Source: Lindgomyces ingoldianus (lineage: Eukaryota > Ascomycota > Dothideomycetes > Pleosporales > Lindgomycetaceae). Taken from it: a DNA stretch of 64,000 bases. Shown here piece after piece: positions 21,966 to 32,064 of the stretch. The first letter of the stretch is position 1. The number at the start of each line of letters is the position of its first letter. The notes under the pieces are model-generated. The model did not search any database and was not told the DNA's origin. It saw nothing but the letters and a program-made list of their open reading frames with translations. The position numbers were made by a program, and so were the translations under genes. The stretch spans positions 346,143 to 410,142 of the forward strand of contig NW_022985203.1 in the NCBI RefSeq assembly GCF_010093535.1, in the 5' to 3' direction.

Positions 21966-23550
21966 CTATATCTCTTCCTGTCCCTTAGTGCCATCAATCT
22001 TCTCGTCTTTGCTCCAAACACTCTCCATCGCTTCGCTTAATATACCCATACCCTCTTCAATCTCTGCTTCAGTTACTACGAGCGGGGGCACAAATCTCAA
22101 GGTATTTGTGCCACAGGTGATGACTAGCAAGCCCCTCTCCCTAGCTGCAGTGATAATCGGTGTTGGATCAGAGTTCAATTGAAGCCCAAGGATCAATCCC
22201 TTGCCCCTAACCTCAGCAATCTGGTCAGGAAATCGATATTGGAGAGTGGCGAAGTGCTGTCGGAAAGCCTGCTCCTTTCTAGGTATTGCGTCTAGTATCT
22301 CTGGAGAAGATAATCGGGAGAGGATGTAAGATGCTATGCGAGACCCTAACGGGTTGCCTCCAAATGTAGTACCGTGGTCCCCGATTTTGATGTGCTTGCA
22401 CACAAAGTTGTTGACAATGGTGGCACCAATTGGGAATCCGTTACCAAGAGCCTTCGCTGTTGTCAATATGTCTGGGTGGCATTCCTTGGAGTAGCCTGCG
22501 TGTGCCCAGAAGGTTCCTGTTCTGCCCAAACCGCATTGGATCTCATCAAAAATGAGGACAGCATTGACTTCAGAGCATCGCTTCCTTAACGCAAGAAGAA
22601 ACTCAGGAGTTGCAACATTGACGCCACCCTCGCCCTGAATAGGTTCTACAATAACGCCACATGTTTCTTCTGTCACGAGGTCCTTAACGGCATCTATATC
22701 GTTGTAAGTCCCATATCTAAACCCGGGAACCATCGGTGCAAATGGTGCTTGATATTTGGGATTTGGTGTGGCACTCAAACTCCCCATTGTCCGGCCGTGG
22801 AAAGAGTTATGGAAGGATACAATTTCGAACTTTGGCTTCTCCGGTGACACTGACTTTCCCACTTTGCGCGCAAACTTTATGGCGGCTTCGTTGGCCTCGG
22901 ATCCGCTATTACAGATGAATGTCCGAGCTGCCGTGCTCATGCCGCCTGTAGCGTGTGTGAGCTGGATTATCTGCTTCGAGAGGAGGCCGGTGTATGGATT
23001 GTGGTACAGATTGGAAGTGTGAACGAGGCGCTGAGCCTGCACAGATTCGCATTAGCACGGAATTCCTGTAGAAGAGTGGTAGTAGTACGGTGAAACAGTG
23101 GGCATACCTGCTCCGCAATCACTTCAGCCATTCCTGCGTCACAATGGCCCAACGCGTTGACAGCAATGCCAGCGGTGAAATCTAAGTATTTTCTATTCTC
23201 AACATCCCAAAGATAGCAACCCTTCCCTTTCTCGAACATGGGCGGTGGGCGGACATAGGTGGGGACCATATATGGAAGTTGCGAATTCACGAGGCCGGCT
23301 GTCTTCGACGAAGAGGGAGGATCGGGAGTTGGGAGAGAAGAGCTCCTCTGTATGAAGTCAGTTACCAATCCTTTCCCAATTCATACCAGAGGAATACACC
23401 TACTACAATTGAGTCCTTCACATCCTGCAAGAGACCGGAGTCCTTTAAAGAGGCGGAGGTGGCAGAGGAGGCGTATCGCGAAGAAGTCCAATTGACGCGC
23501 GGTATGCGCACTGCTGCGACTAGCCGTCGAGAGGGGAGTCGCAATGCCAT
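21966..23550 (-). CDS. ARG8: Acetylornithine aminotransferase, mitochondrial
   Basis: Predicted 485 aa from exons 23550-23404, 23347-23108 and 23036-21966, with introns of 56 and 71 nt. It converts N-acetylglutamate semialdehyde to N-acetylornithine in mitochondrial arginine biosynthesis using pyridoxal phosphate. The basic, Ser/Arg-rich N-terminus (MALRLPSRRLVAAVRIPRV) is a typical matrix-targeting sequence. Class-III aminotransferase marks follow: DFTAGIAVNALGH, CNSGSEANEAAIKFAR, FHNSFHGRTMGSLSAT, EPIQGEGG, IFDEIQCGLGRTG, then TTAKALGNGFPIGA, which supplies the PLP-binding lysine, and HGTTFGGNPL. The SFHGRTMG and DEIQCGLGRTG blocks favour acetylornithine over ornithine aminotransferase, although the families are close. 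Length fits fungal orthologues. Confidence 0.93.
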
Positions 23551-24092
23551 TTCCTTGACTAAACGCGACGTAAAATCAGACTATTCTAGTCGCGGTATAT
23601 TATGTAGGGAGAAAGGTGTTCGACTTGCGTGACTCTTAAAATTTCCTTATCGATAACCGCCCGACCTCGGAGCCGATCCCTGTGACAAAAACATGGCCAG
23701 GGTCCATTTCAGGACAAAGGATCTTACATCCCCCAGCTTAAGCAAGTGGTTAGAGTGGTCTCTTTTTGTTCGATTTTGTGTGTCGTGCTGTGCCGCCTCG
23801 TTCTACAGATTCAATTCCATCAATGTGCTCCCGAGTTTAGGAACGGAGGTAGGAACCATCAAAAAGACAGCCTGACAGATTGCGCGGACACAGAAAGTTG
23901 GGCAGGGCCCGGTTCATAATAGGGGTCTCTATCCTATTGATACTCTCCATAGTTCCAAGAATGAGTCACAGAGACGTACCCACATCCGTTCAATGTCCCG
24001 TAGATGCTTCGATGTAGTGCATGCAGGGGGAACCTGCCAATCAAATGGCACTTTTAACTGACCCCTCATGTTAACATCTTCGATAGATATGT
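23551..24092. other. Intergenic region
   Basis: Upstream region of the aminotransferase gene and downstream region of the DUF2470 gene. Only short frames; nothing recognisable. Confidence 0.5.
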
Positions 24093-24830
24093 TCAATGGC
24101 TTTTGGCCTCTTTCTCCTTCTTCCTGTTGTCAACCAGCTCATCCAACCTTTTGAAACTCGTGACACCTTCCACAAAGCAGCTACACACCCAACACCACCA
24201 AACGCCCGAGAATGGCAGCACAGAATGCTTCTCCATTTTCTTAACCATCAATCCAGCCTCGACCATATGAATTGCCGCCATGATGGTGAGCAAGATTGGC
24301 TGGATCGTTAAGCAGAAGGCAGCAAACGCCGGGGTCTTATACAGTAGGTGGTCGTAAAGAAGCGAATCCGGTTTGAAATTGGAGGGCCGGCAGAAGGCAG
24401 CATAGGTCAAAATACATACACTAAAATTGACCAAATGGAAAAAGTGTACATGTGGCGGAATGTATCTTGTTACACTAATTTGGCTGCGGCCTAGGGCTTT
24501 GAGGGCGCTTTGGTCCATTTGAATGAGACGCTCGCGGGCTTCGCGGAGAGACTTAAGGGGCGGATCAAATGGAACGGCAATCTGGGTATCGCCAAAGGTT
24601 AGATCCATCTTGTCGAGGGCAATGTTGGCCATTTGGGTATCGCCCCGAAGTTGATATGAGGAAATTCCTGAGGCATGTTCGATATAGCGACGAATCTAAG
24701 AAACACTCAACGCCTATCAAATTCATTTGCTGGGGGAAGGACGCTAGCCTACCGAGTCCTGGTGGTCCCCATTCATGTGCTTCACTATCCGCTCTCGAGC
24801 TATTGCCTCTTGAGCCTCAGAAGTTGCCAT
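24093..24830 (-). CDS. DUF2470-domain integral membrane protein
   Basis: Predicted 226 aa from exons 24830-24753 and 24695-24093 with a 57-nt intron. The first exon gives ERIVKHMNGDHQDSV, continued after splicing by IRRYIEHASGISSYQLRGD; together these are the start of a DUF2470 domain, a module related to the C-terminal part of heme-utilisation and FMN-binding split-barrel proteins. The domain runs to about residue 95 (DKMDLTFG...VPFDPPLKSLREARERL). It is followed by three hydrophobic segments (about 110-130, 150-175 and 185-200) with WWCWVCSCF in the last, so the C-terminal half is membrane-embedded. Function is unknown. An upstream in-frame ATG near 24890 exists, but the chosen start fits the family better. 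Confidence 0.75.
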
Positions 24831-25673
24831 GCTGTAGTGTGAGCACGTAGACCAGAGTTGTGCGTGTCGGTGAATGTCAAGACTCGACATCTGGTTAGCT
24901 CCGCTCGAAGCTAGATATGCGGCCCGTGCACGGATGCAGACCTCCCCAGGAGATGTTAGCCTACTTTTTTCCCCTGCATTCAATCTTCACCATTTCGTTT
25001 TTACTATAACAAAACTAATACATAAACGGTTTTTCCAATCAGGTCTGTTATTCTTGCCAAAGTATGTTCTACAAGATGGTAGGCCTGGATATGAATCCCG
25101 GGAGGTGCACTGATCGTCCTTTAGTGTAAGCAACCTGTCATCTCACGATCGTCCGCATGCCAAAACGTCAAACAACCCTGAAAGAGCTAGGGCATATCAA
25201 CTTACATCATCTAAGTGCCCTAATCTGTTGATCGCAAGCGCGGCAGTCTCAAGTGGGCATGTCCCATGGAACGTCAAAAGCCACAGATGTGACGATCGCT
25301 TACGACGCTGAAGTGAAAGTTGGCCAGGTGCTTCGAAGCTGGGCAGGAGGCGACGCGTGATCGAAGTAAACCCAGCCCATGATCCTGCCAATTGATGTGC
25401 ACAAGGATAGGGACAAGTTTTGCTAACGCCTCACAGGAATTTTGGTGGGGTGCAACTGGATGTGCCACTGATTGCGTCAGAGTGCATATGGGTGGCTCGT
25501 GTGAACAGGGGTATCAAGTACCTCTCCTTCCAAACCGGTTCTGTTCTCTGTCAAATTTCTCTTAACATTTTGCTCGTAGCCTCCCTCAACATCTTTCATC
25601 TTACGTCCTCTTCATACAACTACAATACTTTTCGTCGTCCAATTTTATATTCATCTGAGCTACAGGAAACACC
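24831..25673. other. Divergent promoter region
   Basis: About 840 bp between two divergently transcribed genes (DUF2470 minus, small paralogue A plus). The last 120 bp before 25674 are pyrimidine-rich, as in many fungal 5' leaders. Short frames here overlap both strands and are not convincing. Confidence 0.5.
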
Positions 25674-26429
25674 ATGGCGGACACAGTCGAGGAGACGAAG
25701 CAATCTATCGCAGGAGAGGGACAGGCTAATGCCAATGCGTCGCTCGGCGGAAAGGGCAGCGCAGAGAGTTCGAGTAAGAAAACCGAGAAGAAAACCCCAA
25801 AGAAGTTGGGCAACAAGAAGCCTCAACAACAGCCCACTCCCGAACCCACTCCCGCCCCCGAAAGTGAAGGTGAAGGAGAGGCTGAAGTTGAGTCTGTAGA
25901 GAGAAAAACGACCAACGGCAACGCCGACGACTCTGAACCCGAACTTCAACCCCAAAAATCGCAATCAAGGCGCCGCCAATCTCGTGGTCGAGGCCGAAGA
26001 GGCGTTCCCGACTCCGACGCTGAATCAGTTGCGCGATCTGATGTTTCCGCGAGTGGTGGCCGACGCAACCGCCAGCGCCAGCGAAAGCAGCAAGGTGGGA
26101 AGGGGGGACCCCTAGAAGGCATTGGCGAGAACCTCCCTGGTGGAGAGCTTGTTGGTGGTGCTACCGACATGGTCCAAAACACCGCCGGGAATGCTGTTGG
26201 TCAAGTCGGCAATACTGCCGGACAGGCTTTGGGAGGGCTGACTGGTGGGGGCAGTGGTGAAGAAGAGGATTCAAAGGGCGAGCAGCTCCGGTTGAGACTA
26301 GAGCTCAACCTGGACATCGAGATCCAGCTCAAGGCAAAGATCCACGGTGACCTCACTCTAGGACTGCTGTAAGTTTTTCATAACTATCTTTTTGGTCAAA
26401 TGCTTGTGCTGACTCTGACCAGCAACTAA
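25674..26429 (+). CDS. Small conserved-module protein, tandem paralogue A
   Basis: I do not recognise a named function. Predicted 233 aa, exons 25674-26368 and 26423-26429, joined by a 54-nt intron (donor GTAAGT, CTGAC branch site, CAG acceptor). The last exon is only 7 nt and encodes one Asn plus the stop. The N-terminal half is low complexity and highly charged (Glu/Pro, then Arg/Gln-rich RRRQSRGRGRRG). The middle is Gly-rich with GNAVGQVGNTAGQALGG. The C-terminus is a compact alternating block, LRLELNLDIEIQLKAKIHGD followed by LTLGLL. The same block and the same terminal intron recur in the next gene (27157-27703). The alternating hydrophobic/charged pattern suggests a beta structure or amphipathic surface helix; localisation is unknown. 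Confidence 0.75.
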
Positions 26430-27156
26430 ATGTGCTGCGACGAATCACTGCCACGTTGTCTGCATAGCTACATGTTTTATTTTTGGGGGACAATGTTCGA
26501 TCCTGTGTAATTTTGTTGGAGTATCTTGGGACGGTGTACGGCTCTCACAATGTAATTACTACCATTTTTGCATAGTGCATAGAAAAAATTACGTGACTTG
26601 ACGCCTCCATTCCTCTGTTCCTCGATCCGAATCTGGATGGACTCACAAAATTGTGATATCCGTGCTCAAGCTGTACAGGGAGGGCGCTCGGATGCTCCCC
26701 CCGTTACCACACAAGCCTCCGCTTTTCTGCCAACGGTTCCATCGACCCGCTTTCGCTACCATGGGAATTGAGATATACTTGCCAGAGTATACCTTACTAT
26801 AGAACAGATTTTAGTCCCGTTATTGACGCAGCCTCGTGCTCGCGGAGCCTCGCAGCCCCTGGGGTCCTCTTGTCACAGTCTTACAATGACGTCATGCATC
26901 GATGATCTTGTCTGGAGGGACGAGCAGGGGTATGGCATGCATATGCTTCAAGCCACCTCTGCATTAATCTTGTTTTTGGACTGGTTAGCCTGGGTCAGGT
27001 TGTACCTCCTCTCTCTTTTCACACTTCATCTTCTTGTTTCTCTTTCTTGGTTCAGCCCTCCACACTTTTCTACAAAATCACTTCTCGAGTCTCACTCTCG
27101 ACATCCTCAACCTGTCCCACTCCTCACATTGCGGCTATCTTATACAATCTTCATTC
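26430..27156. other. Intergenic region between the tandem paralogues
   Basis: Holds the 3' region of paralogue A and the promoter and CT-rich leader of paralogue B (about 27000-27156). No other gene is seen. Confidence 0.55.
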
Positions 27157-27703
27157 ATGTCTGAATCCGACTCCGAACCGCATGCTCGCACGACGATGCA
27201 ACAGAAGAAGATGGAGAATGCAAAGAAGCAACAGAAACGAGAAGCAGGTCTCCAATCAGCACGCTCTAGATCCCAATCCCGCCGTGACCGCCGACGACGC
27301 ATCCAAAAAGGCATAGAGGAGGGTAAATACATGAAGACAGCGTCACTGGAGGCCCTTGAGGAGGCCGATGCAAACAATGAACTGAACTCAATGCAAGCAT
27401 TTGAACGTATCGGACCAGATAGCACGTCAATGGACGGCCCGGTTACCAAGGCTCGTGCATTGCGAGGCGAGATTCCAATGCGTGGGACCGATCCAAATCA
27501 GCCTTACCGAGTAGACGAAAAGAAACAAAAAAGTGCACTCGATGAGCAGGATGGATTAAAATTAAAGCTAGAAGCGAATTTGGAGGTCGAAATTGAGCTC
27601 AAGGCTTCAATTAGGGGTGACCTTACTCTGTCGCTATTGTATGTTCACAGGTTACCCCTTCCCCATCGGCCGTGTCAGGCTGATTACTTATGACAGAGAA
27701 TAA
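27157..27703 (+). CDS. Small conserved-module protein, tandem paralogue B
   Basis: Function not recognised. Predicted 162 aa, exons 27157-27638 and 27697-27703, with a 58-nt intron. As in paralogue A, the last coding exon is 7 nt and encodes one residue (Glu here, Asn there) plus stop, and the intron lies at the same place and phase in the shared block. The C-terminal block LKLEANLEVEIELKASIRGD followed by LTLSLL matches paralogue A closely, while the rest is unrelated or strongly diverged: an acidic start, a Lys/Arg/Ser-rich region (about residues 25-50) and a charged helical middle. The start was chosen at the ATG directly before SESDSEPH. The pair is therefore a tandem duplication in which only the C-terminal module is conserved. 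Confidence 0.75.
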
Positions 27704-28266
27704 CAGGCAATAGTGCATAATCTTTGAAAGGCGAAGACCTTTACCCTTGGATACCTAATGAAGGCGACCGCAACGGTTCGAACGTCTGAGTCAGATCTTT
27801 TCTTCGGAAGACTTCCGAACTTTTCTGAGCGTTAGGAGTTGAGTGTTTTGACGCATGTGGCATTTTGGGTAAACAATATAAGACAAAATTCTCGCTATTG
27901 CACCTATTCGTCATTCTCTTATCTGTGACGCAATTTTCTCATTTACGAAGAGTCCATCATTGGGCTTATTGCTAGCAAGTATTCTCATTTTCGCAACATC
28001 GATAGCTCCTCACCACCGAATCCATATCGATTTAGTAAGATTAGCTAGCAGGACCAGGGTTGTGTGTGGAGTCGTGCTGCAGAGGGAAAACGGCTCACAG
28101 TATCAGAGCCCTAGAATAGCCTAACTGCACAGGTCAATATCATTCCCCCAATCAATTTATAAGAGAATGGTTCCCTGCGTTCTATTATACCGCACTACAA
28201 CCTCCTCTCACCATATAATCCCTCTTGGTCCCCTGCAGACTGCACCTTAAGCTCGCTGCTTTGCCC
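27704..28266. other. Intergenic region
   Basis: Downstream of paralogue B. No convincing frame until the orphan gene beginning near 28267. Confidence 0.5.
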
Positions 28267-29782
28267 ATGGAATTGTCCCCGGATTTGCATCCTCCGTTAT
28301 TCGTCATGGTGTCATCCCTCAGCTCTCCAGATGTAGATGGCGGCTCAGACGAGCACAATGTAGGGTGTGCCCTGCCATCAGAGGCTAAGAGGGTTCCGTC
28401 ATCAAGTAGGTGTCAATCTGTCCGTAAAGCCCGCACGATGCTTATCGCAATAGGCTCTATGCCTCGCATCGGCGACTCGCGGTTAGTCCGTGGGTCACAG
28501 CCATCAGAGTATCCAATTCCTTTGGGTGCCAAATTGGAATCTGAGGACTGCTCTGACCTCCTACCGCCTCTAAGAGCCGAAAGCGCAATTCGCAGTTGCA
28601 GTCAGAGAGTGCATCCTGCATTGTTGATCCACTCACCTCTCCTCCAGGTAATTCACTCTAAGAATATATTCTCACCTTCATGTAATGACTCAAAGAATAG
28701 GAACATACAACACGCTCATAGGTCGAAAGGGGAAATCGTGATGCGATCCTCCATAGACCTGCAGCGAGGGAATATCTGGTCCCAATCCGCACGCGCACCA
28801 TGCTGCATCCCCATTGTGTGGGGGACCCCAAAGGACAAACGTCCTCGTGTGCCCACAGATGGTGGTCACATCGTACCTTCGAATGCGACAGATCTTGTGA
28901 GTGTTCGTGCCAGCCAGGCCGTCAGACGGTTTCGGCATGCGACAGAGACCAATACCAACCTCCAAGCTCATTATTCTATACCGTCTTATGGATCTGATCT
29001 AGACTTGGAGATTCACGAGAACTCCGGTAAGCTGCTCTCACTTCCCCACACCAGTGACCATGCTAATCAATCAATAAGTCCTGTGCGTCCAGTTCCTCTA
29101 GTGGGAGATAGAAGGTCGAGACTCGCATAGTTACCTCCACCATAACCTTCGGTTTCACTCTTGTCTACTGAGGCGCTGCGGGATGTAGGTTTCCTTGCCC
29201 AAAAATAGAAAAGAGGAGAGAAGTCGACGGAGGAAAGTTGTATTCATGACTTGGGAGATGACTGGGTAGCGTTTGTCGCCAACAGTCCCAAAGGAGAAGA
29301 TATGGGTAAGATGAAGCATCCGATTCTTATCTCTGCATGAGGCTTCACATTCATCATCCAAAGGGTCAGTCTCAACCTACCGCTTGCCAGTGCTAACCAA
29401 AGTGCACCTGACGATGACAGCACCAGCGTTTGCAACTACTTACCACCGGCTTCTCCTGGAATCTTGACAGAGAGGGCGATGATATAACCCTCTTCCCCGG
29501 CTCCAAGGTAGGAGAATAGCTTAGTGTCCACACTTTTCTACGCAAGCTAAAGCCTAAGTCGTTTAGCCCGACCCGAAGGAAATACAGCTAGGTAAAAGTA
29601 CCAAATCCCCTCTTCATCCTTTAGGTCCTCTGAGGGTGGCTAAGGAATACTTCAACCCTTCCCTGCCAACACTTCCACAAACTCCTCCACCTACAGCAAA
29701 AGTTCCTACAGACTTCCCCCAGTCATTTATTCCGGCCTCGTCATCCAGGCCCTATCAGCATGCGTTTTCTCGGGAAGAGTAA
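28267..29782 (+). CDS. Probable multi-exon orphan protein
   Basis: No family recognised. A plus-strand frame is open for 288 codons from the ATG at 28267, far longer than chance allows at this composition. Reading splice signals, I join 28267-29082, 29209-29305, 29342-29364, 29421-29507 and 29567-29782, all phases agreeing, for about 412 aa. The downstream exons look protein-like: GDDWVAFVANSPKGEDMG, then GFSWNLDREGDDITLFPG, then a Pro/Thr/Ser-rich tail ending at TAA. The 23-nt exon is required by phase but is the weakest link. Introns may also remain hidden in the first exon; GTAATTC at 28648 starts an in-frame candidate of 48 nt. If the first frame is not spliced it ends at 29130. There is no signal peptide. 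The exact structure needs transcripts. Confidence 0.45.
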
Positions 29783-29999
29783 TGGGTAAACAACCCCTTC
29801 GCTGGGTTGTCTTCAAGAATCCAGGCGACGCCCTGGAATCAGCATTCATCTAGCATTCTACGGCTAACCTAGTCCAGACTGGACTTAGGGGGCCCCGAGC
29901 TGAGCTTTCTAGATCTAGATCTCGTCTCTTTTCTCTATATAGCTTTTCGCAGAAAGTTTTTGTGATTTTGTTCTACGTTCGGAAATTCTTGCTTGCAGA

Positions 30000-30224
30000 C
30001 TATTCCCGCATCCAGGATTTTCTAATTAAACAATAAGATGATGTAAGCAGTACTGGGTCTAGAGTTACCATACATGATATATCTGTTTCTTCACATTGCG
30101 AACAGGCTGCTTTAGCAATGCATATGGAAGAGTCCGCACTAGAACTCATTCCGCATAAAAAAGTCACAGTTAGGGCAAGGATATCAAACAGCTGCAACAT
30201 GGAGATGTGGCTCCCTTTCTTCAT
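30000..30224 (-). CDS. Possible small secreted Cys-containing protein
   Basis: An unrecognised 74-codon frame. Its N-terminus is signal-peptide-like (MLQLFDILALTVTFLCGMSS, from the second Met). It is followed by a short Cys-containing part (SICIAKAACSQCEETDISCM). Small, Cys-containing secreted proteins are common in fungi, but a random frame could also look like this. A GTAACT directly after the last cysteine may be an intron donor, in which case the C-terminus differs. Confidence 0.25.
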   Translation of the reverse strand: MKKGSHISMLQLFDILALTVTFLCGMSSSADSSICIAKAACSQCEETDISCMVTLDPVLLTSSYCLIRKSWMRE

Positions 30225-30504
30225 GGCGTCTAGGGTTTTCTATCTTTCAAGAGTGCCTCTTTCTTCATAAACTGGTGCACTCCCTTGTCATTTTTCTGCG
30301 GTGGAAGGCCCCTGGCAACGTAACAATTTCCTTTTGTCCATAGGTTTGAAGAATTGGTGGGATGAAGCATCTGGAGAAAGTCATGCCAGAAACTTTGTTC
30401 CCTTGAGGTAACTTAGCTTTCCTGATATCAGCGATGATATAGGGAATGAGAAAATATTGAGAGCTTGGGTTCACGCGGCCCCTTATGTGTGAAGCTAGGA
30501 GGAC

Positions 30505-30674
30505 GAGCACCAGAGGCATGAGGAACTGGATTAATTGCTAAAGGAGGGTAACTACGGGTTTATGTAGTACTAGGTGAGCCTGTCATGTGACCTAAGGCTA
30601 CCACTAGCCTAGGCAGGAGTGGGTGAAAGTAGTGTCAGGTGACTAGAGCTTTAAGAGCTCTGCAACTGCAAACA
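30505..30674 (-). repeat. Diverged duplicate cassette, copy A
   Basis: The core 30505-30552 matches 36959-37006 at 40 of 48 positions, and 30655-30674 matches 37100-37119 at 18 of 20, with nearly equal spacing (169 versus 160 bp). Read on the minus strand the order is a TGTTTGCAGTT box, a weak TATA-like site, then CAGTTCCTCATG, so the cassette resembles promoter plus 5' leader plus start codon. Confidence 0.55.
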
Positions 30675-30982
30675 CTATGGCAAAGTCGACCACGTTACTA
30701 GAACTGAAAGTCGAATGCTTTCTCTAACCACCTATCTAAGCTCGTCTTAAGGATGTATATGGCCCGTCTACGGCTTTAGTTAGAGCATGCGGCCTAAGAC
30801 CCGACCCTCCGCTTGCAAATCATCGTTGGGATGCGGCTCAACGAGATTGGGGTGGCCTCTGATAGTCCGACGTCCGAATTGAACTTGGTTCGGAGTACGT
30901 GATTTTTGAAGATTTATACACTAAAGATAGATTTGCAGAATAATGCGCATGGTTGCGCGGAGCGTAGGCAGAGGAGCGAAGT

Positions 30983-32064
30983 ATGAATGAATCTTCCAAG
31001 TCGGCCTTCCTGGACCTTGATTACATAAGTAGGTATGTGCAGGAACAGAACCCATGCGCTCACAATAATGACCTCAAGCTTGGCGAAGACAGCAAGTCTA
31101 ATCAGGGGATACAAGTGAAAGGGTGTTCTCAGGTTTCTGTGAGCTTAGGTGAGGAGCGGGCAGCTCTGGAAGGCCTCACTACAGGCTGAGAGACTGAGGA
31201 CCGCGTTGAGATTTAGTTTTTGCTTTGTTATTAAAGCAAGTCCTTGTCTTCTTCTCTACGTATACCTACCTTAAAGCTATCTTTGGGACGGATACGGGTG
31301 ATAGAAATGAATCAGTAAGCACAAGTGAGCCCCATTACTGAGAACTAATCAGCACTGTCCCGTTTCAGCCTTGCCCCAAACTCACCTATAAGCCGTTCTG
31401 TCCTTGGTTTCTCAAGGCCTTGCACATTCCTACCGTTGCTCACAGCGTTGTGCTTAAGGCGGAAGGCGCTCTTTCCGTCGACATAGATCTACTTTATCCC
31501 ACTTCAGACGACGTCCCGTTCATCGAAATATAGGTTGAAGTCCTGCCATAGCCCTGCTTATAAATCCCGGTTAATCAACCCCCAAGTCCCAAAGCTTAAC
31601 CAGACCCACGCGATCCAAGAGCAATACAATAATCATCCAAGTACTTCTTCCCAACCCCTGCTGTCGCAAGAAGGTTGGAGGGACGACGTCCTTAGCAGGA
31701 ATGAAGAATAGTCGGTAGACCCAATTTTCCATGACTGGTATAATTTCGGATTTCCAGAATTTCCGGGAGAGGTCATATTGTCCGCCAGCATCTCGATTCT
31801 AAGCCTTGATTCCAATGACAACATTTCCCGCCTCACCGACTTCCACCCCGGACGTCCCTCTTTTTCATCGCCTAATATCAAAGACTGCGAACTCCTCCCT
31901 TACTCCTCCACAGATATACCATCTTGTCGGAAGACCGAAACAGTGCGGCACCCTGCACAATCCGAAAGCTCGTCTATAGTGCGTCTGGCAATGCAAACCT
32001 GCAATGCTTCTCTTGTGTCTCCTCCATCAGTAGATCCCCTTGCACCTAACGCTCGTCGCTCATA
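30983..32064 (+). pseudogene. Coding-like segment with interrupted frames (decayed or unresolved gene)
   Basis: Unrecognised. Several stretches read as protein. A first ATG frame runs 30983-31189. A frame ending at 31314 (STYTYLKAIFGTDTGDRNES) joins through a well-formed 54-nt intron (31315-31368, donor GTAAGC, CTAAT branch site, TTTCAG acceptor) to one that reads PCPKLTYKPFCPWFLKAL and later SVDIDLLYPTSDDVPFIEI and stops at TAG 31531. A further frame from about 31485 to 32064 reads INPQVPKLNQTHAI and later VDPIFHDWYNFGFPEFPG, but is broken by one in-frame TAG near 31710. The frames do not all join by canonical splicing that I can see. Either the gene has been disabled by stops or some introns are missed. 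Confidence 0.35.

Larger units (their letters stand above)
29783..30982. other. Gene-poor region with two short minus-strand frames
   Basis: Contains two minus-strand frames, 30265-30519 (84 codons, hydrophobic start) and 30000-30224 (74 codons), plus copy A of a diverged duplicated cassette at 30505-30674. No recognised gene. Confidence 0.4.
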
